A stretch of 64,000 nucleotides of DNA from Metarhizium brunneum. Taxonomy: Eukaryota > Ascomycota > Sordariomycetes > Hypocreales > Clavicipitaceae. The notes under the pieces were generated by a model. The model worked only from the letters and a program-made list of their open reading frames with translations. It had not been told where the DNA came from and made no database searches. Both the position numbers and the translations under genes were made by a program. The DNA lies in contig NC_089423.1 of the NCBI RefSeq assembly GCF_013426205.1, positions 6,386,001-6,450,000 of the forward strand, in the 5' to 3' direction. Of this stretch, positions 51,978 through 64,000 are shown piece after piece. Position 1 is the first letter of the stretch; each line of letters starts with the position of its first letter.

Positions 51978-53706
51978 TCATGGTCTTCTAACTATACCGC
52001 ACGAATCTCGCGCAAGATTCTGCGGAGCCTCAAGGGTAAGCTGCATCTTGATGTCTGGCCGAGTCATGTAAATCTCAATTTTCCATCTTTGCGTCCCTTT
52101 AGCAATCCATGCTTACCCGGTAGTCCGTAATTTTCTCCAGTATATCGAAGAAGCCGTCCACTCGATCTGCAAAGCTTGAATGATCTTTATTCCCCGTACG
52201 GACTTGGAGTTTCAAATTCTCTCGATTAAGGACTTTTATAGCCGAGTTGGCTTTGTGTGTCACCGGGAGTTCTTGTATATGTTCAGGCTGGCGAAGGAAT
52301 TCCGAGTTAAATTAGCCGTGGACGACGTTCTTTAGAGACAAACGTACCGTGTGTAGCGAAGCGCTCGTTCCATTAACCAACCAGCCTCGCTCGTCTTCTT
52401 CGTCCCACAGCACCACGAATTTTTCATGAATTCACTTGAGCTTTGGCCTTGTGTGAATGGGTGTATGTATGTGTCCGATGCTGAATGGAACACCACCGGT
52501 GACCAGTTGTCTCCTGCATAGGAGAACTATCCCGGAAGATAGCCGTCGTGAGATGGCAGGAGTCGAGACGGCTTTGTAGCATAACTGGCATCTACAGTCC
52601 ATTTAATACAGCACCTGTTAGTTCAGAAAACTCTTGTATTTCCTTATGGCAGATTTCTAGCGAAGCATATAGCTTCTGCGCACCACACAAGAACTCGTTA
52701 TGTCGTTTCCAAGCCAATTACGCAAGGTGTTGTCCAAGTAGGACATGAGGTTTCCGTCTTGGTTATGTACCAAGTGCCAGATCATCATATCTCCGTTACG
52801 TTTTGTTAGAACGAGAATGGCTAAAAACCACTTGATAAAGGGCTTGCTACCAAAGGTATTTCCCCGTTGGGTCTGACCAAGACCTGCCATCATATTAAGC
52901 GGAACCTGAAGACCAGCATTGGGCTTTACCCGTCTTGGTATCGGATAACCTCTGGGCATAGTTGGATTTCTGAATACCTTGGTGCCGGTACCAGCCCCGG
53001 GAAAGAAGGGGGGAAAAGGCCTGGTCTTGCCTTCTCTGAACTATGCAACTGATTTTGAAAGTCATGTCAGGAGAAGCCCGTCTTTCAGGTAGCACATTAA
53101 CCAGACTATTGGCTTTGACATCGCTAATGAATGGTGTACAATAAGAGATGTCATATTCGTATATAAAACCAGAGAAGGCTGTGCTTAGCCATTCCAGCTG
53201 TTCGCCTACCTCTGCTATTGAATCCCGTGTCCCAACAGCCTCTAGTCCAAAAAAAGTGTCAATAATCCTTGCGATCAGCCTAGGTCTATCAGGGAACTCG
53301 CCTCAATAACTCATTAGCTATTTGTAACCAGGCATATGTCAAGTCATGGAACTTAGATGAGAGTTGACAGCCAGCGCCGTTTTTCACGACGCCTTGAAGT
53401 AGTTGAATTATATATTATCTAGTTAGCTAGTTCTATAGCCTTTTCTGGTTCCTCATGATATTCTTGCGCATTGAAAAACGCCAGGGGATGCCATTCCAAC
53501 CTAAAAGTGATTTTGTACTTCTCTAAAGGACTCCATCGGCTGACTACACTCGTTGATGTTAGAGAGTTGATGATTTGGTCTCTGACAGTCACCATAACAT
53601 TTGGTTCCGCTGGGACCAAGAAAAATTGCTTATGCAAACTAGGAAGAGGCCACTCGTAGGCGGGTGACTTTAAGAACAAATTTCTATATGCAAGAACTTC
53701 GGTCAT
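51978..53706 (-). pseudogene. Decayed fungal gene of unknown function
   Basis: Minus-strand coding pieces follow in order but in different frames. They are: EKYKITFRLEWHPLAFF (about 53480-53540); VGTRDSIAEVGEQLEWL and ISYCTPFISDV (about 53110-53230); GLQVPLNMMAGLGQ and DMMIWHLVHNQDG (about 52760-52910); VVLWDEEDERGWL then, after a shift, VNGTSASLH (about 52345-52420); KVLNRENLKLQV and FADRVDGFFDILEKITDYR (about 52125-52235); and WKIEIYMTRPDIKMQLTLEA (about 52015-52080). A stop follows the first piece near 53419, and frame changes occur between pieces. The words resemble a large protein family of filamentous ascomycetes that I cannot name. Some breaks may be introns, but at least the stop and the GWL/VNG shift look like true damage. 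Confidence 0.55.
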
Positions 53707-56700
53707 ATTGTCTTCTTATCTTTCTTTGTTATCCGCTGTTTATTTAACGCGGTCCCAGTCCCAGTCCCAGTCTAGCGAATTAACAATACTTCCTCCGTGC
53801 TTGCTATACGCAAGATCCTAGGTATCTGAAATGCAGGGAACGAGATGCGTCAATCCAAAGTTGCAAGCTAAGATCATGTGAACTCCGCTACCAAGTTCTT
53901 GCCACACGATTAGGGTGTTCAAGGCGAGGCGAACCAAATTAGCCTGCGGTCCCATGCCGGTGACAACTGCAGCTGGAACTACCTTGCTGCTTTTCAAAGC
54001 CATCATGCTTTTGGACTCTCGTCTCGAGCAGTAATCGGACTGGCTAGTCCTCGGACTCGATAATAACCCACGGGAATTTACGGTCATCTTCAGTCTATGT
54101 GACGGAGTAGTCGGCTATTTCATCTTCGCGTGACCGAAAACAATAACAGTGTCCAATCTGCGATATGAGATGGACGGCAATGTTGCTACACATGCATTCA
54201 CAAAGGCCGCGGGGCAAACCGAACCAGATAGTATCGCGCAACTCGTAGACATGACACGCTTCTTGTCCCTCGCTGAATGAGACACGTGCTGTGCCTCCGT
54301 GGCGAGCGGTTCAGACGCAGCCACATCTGAGGATGATTCAGAAGCTGTCGTGATTCAACGTTCATATACTAATACCGAACTGTCGCGGCTGACGGTTTAA
54401 ATCGTAAATGGCTATTTAGTCGATGGGAGCCTGCGACAAGGGCTTGATATCAAAGGCTTGGAAAGGCTTCAACTCGAAGATAATCGAGTACGATGTCAAA
54501 GGTCCTTGGTTTTCCAAGAGCGAGGGACAAGTAATCACTATATATACATAAAGGGAACAGCTGTGCCTAGGGCTCTTACTTAAGCACGTGTTTAATTTGT
54601 GTAACTAATAGGTCCTTTATCGGTGAAGCCCCTTTATCAAGCTTCACGATCTGTTGGGCCTTTTCCGTGTAACAGAGCCCGCTTCTATATTTGGGTCCCT
54701 GCTTCGTCGGGACCACAGCTGATGAGGTTTGAAGCGGGGTCCGTTTCCGGCGATCTTGGTGAGTTGCTGCACAAATGTTTATTCAGAGTGTGTACGCCTT
54801 AAGTGCTAGCTGCAAATGTCCAAGACGACCAGCCGATGAGCCGACGAGCATTGGCCCTGGGCAATCCCAGACAGCAACACGGAAGCCTCGGCTGCTATTT
54901 CTGTCCCAACATGATGACTTGGTATAGATTCGCCCTGAAAGACGTCCCTCGGTCACTGGCAACAAAGACCAAATAAGGACAAAGATGATTGTAGTCGAAC
55001 GAGTCATCAGAACTCCCCCCAAACATGGGGGGAACAGAAGATACTCCGCGAGGCGGCGAAATAACCAGACATGGTTGAGGCTCAGCTCAAGGTCATAAGG
55101 CATCAATCAATTGACCTTTCTTGTCCGCGGCTGCATTGCCATCTCTTTATGCAATGCATTGGCATTCAGTGGTGACAGTCGGGTTTTCAGTTTGGGTCAA
55201 GGATTGGACCCCTTCGGACTGCAACATGTTCCAGCCCACCTCCTGCTTTCTCTTTGCCACGTCTTGTGCATTGAGCTTGAAACAGGGAGCCGGCGTCAGC
55301 TGCTGGTGGCTGAAAGGCTTCTTCAAGCCAAGTCGATCAAGATCAACATGACCCCAGATGATAAAATGCGGAACGTTGGGGCCGCGTCATAGCCAATATC
55401 TTGTCGGTATCGGTGTCAATATGGGCATGCAATGTTGAGCGGTAGAGTGCCGGTTGCGTTGTGCTGCTGTATTCGATGATGAACTTGTCTGGTCATCTTG
55501 GAGCTCGACAGTTTCCGTGTTCAATAAGACATGAGGAACGACAGACAGGGTATTTGACTCGAAAGTCCTTTGGATTGGTGAACTTGTTATCTCTTTCCTT
55601 TCCCCCGTAGAAGGTTGTACTGGCCGGACGCACATCGGGCTTGATCGGACGAAGGATAAGAAGCCCATGCCAGGCATTCTTCCCGACCGCGCTCATGTCC
55701 TCTCACGAAGCTATTTTGTCATTTGCCAGTACCAAAATAAGTTTTGCAAGAGTTATAGCCCAGCATTGCCAGCTACACTCGGGGAACATTACCAAGATTT
55801 CAACATCTAAAGCGCGCGAAAGGGCAGATCCATCTCATTGCCTGAAGAAACGAACCAGCTCAGTCAGTTGGTCAACAACAAGTTGCATTTGAGCGCCTTC
55901 ACTGGGCACGGCTTGTAAGTGTGAATCTCCATTCATACCCATGTTAGCTGTGCATATATCTGCATCTCGATCTCCGCCACGTATAGTCAGCCGGACAAGG
56001 GCAGTAGAGACAACGCACACTGCGGGAGACTGCCACCGTAAATTGGGACTTGGCGCAGATGCGATGCAGCAAGTGCAAAAAGCATGCATGTCCATGAAGA
56101 TATAGCTATTGGCCTTTTCGACAACCTGGATATCAAAGGGACATGAAGTCTGTCGATATCGGCAAAATGGGAAAGGGGTACCTCAACATGGCAACATCCC
56201 ATGAGCATTATACCAAAAGTTCCATGCACCAAAACTTATTTTTGCTGAAGCTATAAATGCCTCTCGTTGTGAAGGGAGTCGGGTATCAGGCATCTCTGCG
56301 AGCTCTAGTGACATGCCCTGCTATTGCAAGCGTCGGACACGCCGAGACAACCAAGGTTGGGCTTGCTCCCCCCGTCCGCCTTTAGACAAATGGGTCATGC
56401 TAAACGGCATTATCCATTAAACTATTTTCGCATCGACAAAAAGTGTTCTTCCCGCTGAGCAATAGCAGAGAAGTGTGTAAATCAAAAGCACTATCCTGCC
56501 GAAGGCTGCAGGTCAGGCACATTAGCGCCTTTGCGGTCATTGGTCGTGGATGCTGGAGGCTTGGGGAGCCTTGCGCAGGGAGGGATGTCTGTGGAAACCA
56601 GGCACTCAGAAAATATGAGGTATTGCATGGGGTACGGGATATATGTACCTCAGAGCTTTTCGGGGTGAGGGGGGAAGCGGCACGGCACCAGAAGCCCGGC

Positions 56701-57155
56701 ACGGGATATGTGGCAGGCAGGTGGACGAAGTTGAACATGAGTACCAGATTCTGTTGATGTATCGTCAAGGTGTTTTCGATATTCTGCAGCGGGAATTAGC
56801 TCAGGGCGCCGCGCCAGCCACCATGTCCGCTGGCGGAGCTCCCTCCAATGAACTTTGTTCACGCAGAGAAAGCTCCAGTGTTGCTCCGGCCCCAATGGCA
56901 TTCGAGCCTCATGAGAGGTCCCTTGAGTGGAAAAAAACGTTGTATTATATCAACTCTCGGTGTGCAGGCTGTGGATCGGTGGGAGCTGCAAAACGCGAAC
57001 TATCATACGGACGGTGTGACTAACCCGTGGGCATTATGTCGGTTGTACGGAGTAGTCTGTGGCAGAACACATTTGCTGTTAACAATTGCACTGACAAAAT
57101 AGTATTATCATATGGGCACAACAGCCAGGTACCTGGTCTGGTCAAATACCTATTA

Positions 57156-57177
57156 CCTACTTAAGTACTTAAGTAGG
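57156..57177. repeat. 22-base perfect palindrome
   Basis: The left half reads CCTACTTAAGT and the right half is its exact reverse complement, with no spacer. It could bind a dimeric regulator or be a relic of a mobile element end. No function is known. Confidence 0.6.
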
Positions 57178-57927
57178 CACCTAGGTCGGTACGTTCTGCC
57201 TCCTCCTATCATGTTGGTGCCGTATGGGAGAACACTGAAGCTCAGACTCAGACTTGGTGGACATGGCCCTGGGTCCCTGACACTGCAATGTTGGGCCGCC
57301 ATGTCCCGAGTTGTTTCGCTCGTAGGCAAGGGTCGGTATCGACAGGGCGGACGTCGTTATTCATTCATCAACGGTACGGCGGCGTTGCGAACCAAAGCGC
57401 GTTTGGGACATTTGGTTTATGGAGTCTGGTCTTTGGTCTCCAAGGGCTCGACAGCGTGGTGTAGTCTGGTCTGCACGTTGAGACTTGGTGTGAACAATTC
57501 GAGTCGTCTACCGTTGCATGTGACTAAAAAAAGGGTTGTGGCGGGATGCTTGCAATTGAAAATAGCGCCAGGCTTTAAATGTTGAGCATGGTACGGAGTA
57601 CGGAGCAAGTTGACGATGCTCTGCAGTCACCACCAGTGCCTCCTTCCGTCCATGGTCTGCTGCGGCTTGCGCGCTCCTGCCCCTGTTTGTCATATGCCCC
57701 CTGTCCCCCAGGTGCCCCCGTTATCCCGAATCTGGCCATGGGCTTGCTGTTCGAAATCCAAACTCCTTTCAACATGAAATGAGCACATTTTTCATTGAGC
57801 ATCCAGCATCAAGATGCGAAAAATTCGACTTTGGCAAGCGTTGGCTCTGGCTACACGGCTCCAGAGGACGCCGCCGCTAGGGCAGCCTCCGGCCTGCGTC
57901 ATCCCTTGGCATCTCGGCTCGTGGATG

Positions 57928-57943
57928 TACTCCGTACGGAGTA
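57928..57943. repeat. 16-base palindrome TACTCCGTACGGAGTA
   Basis: A perfect inverted repeat made from two half-sites, TACTCCGT and ACGGAGTA. Half-site 9-mers (TACTCCGTA or TACGGAGTA) recur at 174-182, 35179-35187, 35440-35448, 57046-57054, 57592-57600 and 61006-61014, all outside coding exons. Confidence 0.6.
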
Positions 57944-59245
57944 GGTGGATTGAAGACGCAAGGCCTCGATGGAGATCAACTGTGGCACCCACCCATCTCC
58001 AGATTGACACCTCACCACTCACACTACAGCGCAGATTGGCACGCCACCGGTTAATCAATGATACCAAGCCACCCATGGGTCGCGGTTTGCAGGGTCCTTC
58101 TTAGTTGGGACCAGGGCCTCAGCAGCCTCGAAATTCTTGGCCTCCAGTCGTGGCCTGCCAGTCCACCGGTATCATTCGGCGCTTGGGGGCACCGGCATGT
58201 TCCTCTGCCGACTCGACTCGACTCGACGCGACGTGCGCTGTTGGTCGTAAACCTCTCGACCCGTCAGCTACTGGAGCCACCTTTTTTCCCTTTCCCTTCT
58301 GCTTTCTGGTGAAGTCTGGGGCTTCAACCGCAGCCTTGCCCTTGTACGACAAGTCCCGTGCTTGTTCCAGGTCAAGCCTCACAAGCCTCATGCTCGCTGC
58401 GCCGAGTTCGCCTTTGCTTTCTCGCTTGTACATATCTTATCGCGTCTATCTTGGCCGGAGTAGCCCTTGCAGGGGAAGGGGACCGAATATCGTTGCCACT
58501 CTTGAGCAGCAGCACCAACAGGAACGAACAACGCCGCTCTCCGAACCCGCATACGGCCTCCTGCGCTTGAGCACCCCAGAGGCGCCTGTTCTCGACCAGA
58601 CCCTCGTTCCTGTTTTGATCCCTGTCCGTTGACAGATTTCCTTGTCCACTTGAGAGCCCAGTCCCACGGGTCCAACCCGCCCAAAGTGTCCAACAGGGCT
58701 CTCTCCGAGAACCACTTGGGCTTGAACACCCCTGCTGCATCTTTGCAACTTGGCTCTGTCATTTTTTGATCGCTCCTCTTTTTTTTCTGGTCCTTTCTCG
58801 CAAATCTTCTTTGTTAGAAATTGTCAGTCCTTTCACCTGTGATATGGTACGACTTTGCTAGCTATTGACTAGCCTGGGCCGGATAGTTTTTGCGCTCAAT
58901 CAGGAGATTCCATCCGTGGCACTACGTTCTGGTGGTCGGCGGTCTAAACTCCACAGCCCTGATTAAAGCTCGAACCTTGCCTCAATCACGACGCTTTCCT
59001 CTCAAAATCCTGAGCCAGCTACCCAGTCTTGCAGTACCGCGAACAGTCTTGACTTGGCAATAACTCGTTGAGAAAAATTGACGCAAAGAAACTGGCTCCC
59101 GTTCGACTCGGGACGTTCCAGCTGTCAAGTTGCCACCCATATTTCAAGGTCGCATCGGATCAGCATAGTTCAGCCTCATCTCATCTCACCTACCAACACC
59201 ACACACCAATAGCCCGTGAGTGTCCAGGGTCCTGACAACATCAAC

Positions 59246-60346
59246 ATGGCACAACACCCAACCCTCAAGGCAACGTACGCCTCTAGGGCTCAAACGGCCA
59301 CTCACCCACTCAATGCCTACCTTTTCAAGCTGATGGATCTGAAGGCGTCGAATCTATGTTTGAGCGCAGATGTCACTACCGCCCGAGAGCTTATCTACGT
59401 TGCGGACAAACTTGGCCCGTCCATTGTCGTTCTCAAGACACACTATGATATGGTCTCTGGATGGGATTTCCACCCTCAAACCGGCACCGGCGCAAAGTTG
59501 GCTTCATTGGCTCGTCGTCATGGATTCTTAATCTTTGAGGACCGCAAGTTTGGTGATATCGGCAATACTGTGGAAATGCAGTATATTGGCGGCTCCGCTC
59601 GAATTATTGAGTGGGCGCATATCGTCAACGTGAACATGGTACCTGGAAAAGCTTCGGTGACCTCGTTAGCAAACGCTGCCACTCGATGGTTCGAGCGATA
59701 TCCTTACGAGGTCAAGACGTCAGTTTCTGTGGGCACTCCTACCGCAGAGGAGTTTGAGGACCACGATGTAGGCTCTAGCGGTCGCGACGACACCAATGAC
59801 AGCGCGCCTAGACGGACAGATGACGGACGAAAGGGGAGCATTGTTTCCGTTACTACTGTGACGCAACAATATGAGCCCGTGAACTCGCCACGACTGACTA
59901 AAAACATGGCTGGTGATGACGAAGTCCTCTTTGCCGGTATCGAAGAAGCGCCCATGACCCGAGGATTACTTATTCTGGCACAAATGTCATCGGCAGGCAA
60001 CTTTATGAACAAGGAGTACACGCAAGCATGCGTGGAAGCTGCCAGAGAACACAGAGACTTTGTCATGGGATTTGTTTCACAAGAGGCTCTCAACACACAA
60101 GTCGACGACCAATTTATCCATATGACGCCTGGCTGCCAGCTGCCGCCTCAGGACGATGACCGGAACGGATCCGTCCAAGGCGATGGCAAGGGGCAGCAAT
60201 ACAATACACCTCAGAAGATTATCGGCATTGCCGGAGCAGATATCGTTATTGTCGGTCGCGGCATCCTCAAGGCAAGCGACCCCGAAGGCGAGGCAGAACG
60301 ATACCGCTCGGCAGCATGGAAGGCATACACGGAGAGAGTTCGCTGA
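59246..60346 (+). CDS. pyrG: Orotidine 5'-phosphate decarboxylase
   Basis: Single exon, 366 residues from the ATG at 59246 ([15 protein letters not shown]); the open frame extends to 59216 only through a GTG. It catalyses OMP to UMP, the last step of de novo pyrimidine synthesis, in the cytosol. Seen: [18 protein letters not shown], and the catalytic [12 protein letters not shown] with the Asp-Lys-Asp set (D99, K101, D104). Further on come [13 protein letters not shown] and the phosphate-binding [11 protein letters not shown] near the end. An extra segment at about 175-230 (rich in Asp, Arg and Ser) interrupts the barrel; such inserts are normal in filamentous ascomycetes and lengthen the enzyme from about 265 to over 350 residues. 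The long pyrimidine-rich leader fits a housekeeping promoter. Confidence 0.95.
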   Translation: MAQHPTLKATYASRAQTATHPLNAYLFKLMDLKASNLCLSADVTTARELIYVADKLGPSIVVLKTHYDMVSGWDFHPQTGTGAKLASLARRHGFLIFEDRKFGDIGNTVEMQYIGGSARIIEWAHIVNVNMVPGKASVTSLANAATRWFERYPYEVKTSVSVGTPTAEEFEDHDVGSSGRDDTNDSAPRRTDDGRKGSIVSVTTVTQQYEPVNSPRLTKNMAGDDEVLFAGIEEAPMTRGLLILAQMSSAGNFMNKEYTQACVEAAREHRDFVMGFVSQEALNTQVDDQFIHMTPGCQLPPQDDDRNGSVQGDGKGQQYNTPQKIIGIAGADIVIVGRGILKASDPEGEAERYRSAAWKAYTERVR

Positions 60347-61556
60347 ATGCGACGGTAGGAAGTGGCTTCCCAGAAGCGTCATATCGACGTACAAGAGGAA
60401 ATGTCAGCTTGATTTGTCAATTTTACATGTGTACGTTTGATTTCTTCATAGTCTATGCAAAAGTGGGACAGTGGTGTTTATGTTGGGTAGCAAAGTGGAT
60501 TCAATATTGGGCGAATGTTTTACTCGGTTGGACACAAAAGTATGTGATGGGTCTGGAGGAAGATGAGGAACGAGACACGGAAGTAGTGAGCCGGTTGGAG
60601 AATTAAATGGACGAGATCTTGGTTGACGGGTACGTACTGCCAGAGATGCGAGGACAGGGACAACGTTGAAATACTTGGCTTATGTTTTTACGAATATTGT
60701 CTTTCTGAACAGCGTGAATAGTGTTTGCAAAGATACTTTGCACTGCAACCACAGAGGTAGCATGGATTACCTTATTCAAACTGGTCCCATCTGCCGATGC
60801 AGTCGGAAATTTTACGTTGGTTGCGAGGATGGCACCACTCGGCATCTCTCCACATTTCTTTCAGGCTCGCGTGATGTGCGAAAGTCGCCAAGGTGTAACT
60901 ACTTAAGTACTTGACACCACTGTATCTTGTGGTCTCCCGCAGCCAGCCTCGGTCTTGGTAGTCCCCCACACCTGACACCCCGTCAACATCGAAAGGAGTT
61001 CCCGGTACTCCGTAGCCAGCAGTACCAAGCCAGGGGCGCTGAAAACGGGCTGGCGGGCGCCTGAATGGCCCAGATGGGTGGTTGTGGTGTGCGCGGCATG
61101 CAAGAGCCTGGTTCAAAATGTTCCATTGCGGACAACTCGGTACGGCTTCGTGGTTAACTGGTGGACACATGAACCACCAGACCAGTTGACATCTAATGCA
61201 GTGCTGGCCCGGAGCCCCTCACTGTTCAATGTTCAATGTTCAATGTTGACTCCGGCCCCACCAGCCGGTAGCGACAATCTGACTTTCAGCTTGGATGGGC
61301 AACGGTGACGGTTGACATGTCACCTCAACTCAATTTTGACTTCCATGTACGTACGTCATGCCCGGCTTCGCACCGTACATGCCGACGCAGAAGCTGCATC
61401 TCTCAACAGATGAGTGCTTTGAAAGCTGCCGCTGGACAGGAAGGCACGGGCCGGTAGAAATCGTGAGACTACTCGGACGTTGAGGTTGATGGCCTGCCTT
61501 GGCTCCTGGCTGAGTGGTGAGGTATCGTCAGTTTGCGTACAGAGCCGATCCAAGCC
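60347..61556. other. Intergenic region, 1.2 kb
   Basis: No gene is seen. TACTCCGTA lies at 61006-61014. A short tandem run, three copies of GTTCAAT, lies at about 61225-61245. The right end is the promoter of the Zn2Cys6 regulator. Confidence 0.4.
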
Positions 61557-64000
61557 ATGGGCGATTCGATGCTCGAGACAGAGGCTCCAGTGCCGTCCGG
61601 AAAGGGCCCTCCTAAGAAGAGGAGGAGGGTTGTTGTGTCGTGTACCGAGTGTCATAGGAGGAAGCAAAAGGTACTCCGTCAACGCCCTCTCCCATGTCAT
61701 CACCACATTCCACTCTTCAGCGCACCCAACATGGCAATTCAACTCACCTAGTCACGGCATATCCCATCATGACACTAAACACTAACATGGCCAGTGTGAC
61801 CGAGAGCTTCCTTGCGCAAATTGCCGCTCTAGAAACCGTGAAACATTCTGCTCTTACGACCCGAGTGCCTGTACATCCGACAACGGGAACACCACCAACA
61901 ACAACATCAACAACAGCCTTACCACCAAGATATCACCATCCACCCAAGTGCCCCAAATCTCGGCATCTTCAACTACCCCAAAAGTTACAGAACCGCTGTC
62001 TGCCATGGCCGCAACATGGGGCTACGGCCAAACTGGAGCATCGACCATCTCCTTTCTCAAGAAAATCGAAACGGCCCCCTCATCCGACGACCAATCTTCA
62101 CTCTCTACGCTCTCACTAGCCTGCACCTCCCGCCAAGACTCCTTTGCTGTGCGCGAAAGATACAAGGACCTCATACGGCATCTTCCTGCCAAGGTCTTCA
62201 TCGACAAGCTCGTGGCCATGTGTATGCGCGAATTCAACTGGCAGTACTACTTTGTCGACCCGGACGTTTTCTTCGCCCAACTCCAGGAGTGGAATAACCT
62301 CCCGTTTAGTATATTCTCCACCGAAGGACCACGGGGTATTCCTCCTGGCTTGAGGGTTTTCCCGGCCGTCCTGTTCCAAATGATTGCCGCGGCTTTACTG
62401 GTCCTTCCGGACGACGAGGAAGAGGAGTTTGTGACGTTGAAGTATGCCGCCAACATGACTTTTGAGGACTTGGCGTGTGATTACAGTGCTAGCGGGGCGG
62501 AAATTGTGGGATTGTTTGGGAAGAAGGGGCTGAGTGTTACGACGGTTCAGGCCGAGTTTCTAAGAGCTTGCTTCTTGAAGTATACTGCTAATGTTACTGA
62601 GTCGGTTAGACACCCTCCGCCCCCTTCCTCCCTGTTGAGCATTTCGACATGTTTTGGTAGGTTCAAGATTAACGAATGGCGTAGTGGCACATGATTGGAA
62701 CTGCTATCAGAGATGCTCAAGAGTTGGGCATGCACCGGGATAGCCTCGATCCTAAGCCCACAGAAACAAGTTTGGAGAGCGTTATTGAGAATCAGTGGCT
62801 TATCGAGCGACGGCGCAAGATGTACATGATTCTCGCAATGTGGTATGTTGCGTTGCCACCCTATCCACTCCCCCCTCTCCGCGGTAACAAACAAAACAGC
62901 TGCTAACAACTCAGGGATATCAACATGTCTCTAATACTAGGCCGACCCGGTACCGTGGACTGGCGCCACAGCATCCCATCCCTCCCAATCGACACTCCAG
63001 TGCCATCCAACCGCTCGAATACTCCTATCGCTCCTCGGAATCCGGAAAAGGACCCTCCTACTCCTTTGACTCGTTGTCTTTGGTTACACGAAATAACTTT
63101 GCCCTTACGAGATATCCAGGACCTCGAACATGAGGGTCCCTACCCCAGGGATTTCTCCAAAATCGACAGGGTTCACCAGAAAATCATGACTCTCCATGAA
63201 TCAACGCCCGCTATATTGAGGCTGAAAAATCCTGACACGCGCTGGGATAACGACCCCGAGGTGGAGGGGTGGATAGGGGCGACACGATACTACTTCCACT
63301 TCATTCACAACTTCACTCTCATGGCCTTGCATCGACCATACCTGTTCCATAGGAAGGAGAGTAGGTTGGAGGCATTGACAGCTGGTTTGGCCATGCTGGA
63401 GATGCAGAGATCAATGTTTGAGGGCCTACCTTCTACATCCTGGAGAAAGTGAGTTCTGTCGGTGAGGAGTTTCCACGCGAACGTGGGCGAGTGAAAGAGA
63501 AGCCGCGAAATGCTAACGAGCCCTAGTTTTATGCTCTTCTTTGGAACATTCGACGCCATCGTCCTCGTTGCCTCTGTATACATCCTCTTTCCGCACGACC
63601 ACCCAGAACACAGGCAACTATCCGTTCAACATATCCACTGGGCCATAGAGCGTTTTGTGACAATGCAGCATCGCAATCCCCTCGCCAAGGCCGCACAGGG
63701 TGTTCTCCGTGCCATTTTGGGCAAATTCACAAAAGCGCTTGCTCATTCTGCCTCGCCTTCCAAAACTTGCATCACGCCAGCCTCCACGAGGGGACCTTCG
63801 GACAATACGCCTGCCAGCGGGTCCGCGAGACTGGATGCAAATGCAAACCCAGCACCTATCTGGCCAGTTAGTTCACTCCCAGGCGCAAGCATGGCGAAGA
63901 GTGCAGTTGAGGGTGAAGATGCGGGAAACGCCAGGCAAGACACGCCGGGCGAGACGTGGCTGTCACCCAGCGAATGGGCCTTTGCGCCAGATGGTCTGTC
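61557..64000 (+). CDS. Zn2Cys6 fungal transcription factor, truncated by window end
   Basis: Exons 61557-61670, 61795-62604, 62685-62842, 62915-63448 and 63527 onward; about 696 residues are visible and the frame is still open at 64000. The zinc cluster is split by intron 1. Exon 1 gives SCTECHRRKQK and exon 2 gives CDRELPCANC then RSRNRETFC, a regular C-x2-C-x6-C-x5-C-x2-C-x8-C. A basic KKRRR stretch precedes it, and an Asn/Thr-rich linker (NNNINNS) follows. The fungal-specific regulatory domain includes WHMIGTAIRDAQELGMHRD, ERRRKMYMILAMWDINMS and LILGRPGTVDW. The 124-base first intron has a CTAAC branch site and contains another TACTCCGT word. Expected role: nuclear transcription regulator; the target is unknown. 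Confidence 0.87.

Larger units (their letters stand above)
53707..59245. other. Gene-poor region, 5.5 kb
   Basis: No gene is supported. It contains three tandem CCCAGT units near 53755-53773, two perfect palindromes (listed separately), and scattered TACGGAGTA words (57046-57054 and 57592-57600). The last kilobase before 59246 is pyrimidine-rich in places (about 58278-58312, 58770-58805), as expected of a fungal promoter for the OMP decarboxylase gene. Confidence 0.45.

Noticed and set aside
53755..53773. Three tandem CCCAGT units as a possible microsatellite or array
   Set aside because: Too few and too short to be a repeat array; there is no CRISPR-like spacer structure, which is not expected in a fungus anyway.
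58105..58632. 175-codon open frame upstream of pyrG
   Set aside because: It lies in a pyrimidine-rich promoter/leader region, has overlapping open frames on both strands and shows no protein-like pattern.

Overview
The window is nuclear DNA of a filamentous ascomycete, most likely a hypocrealean fungus. The genes carry many short introns of about 45-125 bases with GT..AG borders and CTAAC/CTGAC-like branch sites. Intergenic spaces are long and in places AT-rich. The gene set is typical of filamentous fungi: Zn2Cys6 regulators, HET-C, a reductive iron uptake pair, and an OMP decarboxylase with the filamentous-fungal insert. The order assignment is an inference; no rRNA, tRNA, CRISPR or intact transposon was seen.

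Layout. 0.4-4 kb: a PLP-dependent cysteine-synthase-like enzyme and a five-exon Zn2Cys6 regulator. 4.4-8.7 kb: two divergent 3-hydroxyacyl-CoA dehydrogenase genes, one fused to a YWTD-type beta-propeller. 9.3 kb: a small secreted protein. 11.1-13.1 kb: a stand-alone glycinamide ribonucleotide synthetase gene, faced by a relic of a second GARS gene. 14.3-21.5 kb: het-C, a PTC6-like PP2C phosphatase and a BTB-like protein. 21.6-27 kb: an FTR1 iron permease and FET3 ferroxidase pair, divergent across a 2 kb promoter that carries four exact matches to the fungal iron repressor (SreA) site. 27.8-28.9 kb: phosphatidylinositol synthase. 31.6-35 kb: a large 2OG-Fe(II) oxygenase with a C-terminal NLS and SUMO-interaction-like motif. 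35.8-36.9 kb: an acidic, repeat-containing protein.

39.6-50.8 kb is the most interesting block. It holds a DHA2-type MFS exporter, a PEP-phosphomutase-like enzyme, an aspartate-aminotransferase-fold enzyme, a soluble-looking P450 and a cytochrome b5/b5-reductase fusion. Two of the spacers are divergent promoters. I read this as a candidate fungal phosphonate (C-P bond) biosynthetic cluster: PEP to phosphonopyruvate (mutase), to phosphonoalanine (aminotransferase), then oxidation by P450 fed by the b5 reductase, then export. The enzyme families are seen in sequence; the joint pathway is inferred.

50.8-59.2 kb is gene-poor, with a decayed fungal gene at 52-53.7 kb and short perfect palindromes. 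59.2-60.3 kb is pyrG/URA3. The window ends inside a second Zn2Cys6 regulator. All exon boundaries were placed by eye from splice signals, reading frame and protein family continuity, without transcript evidence.
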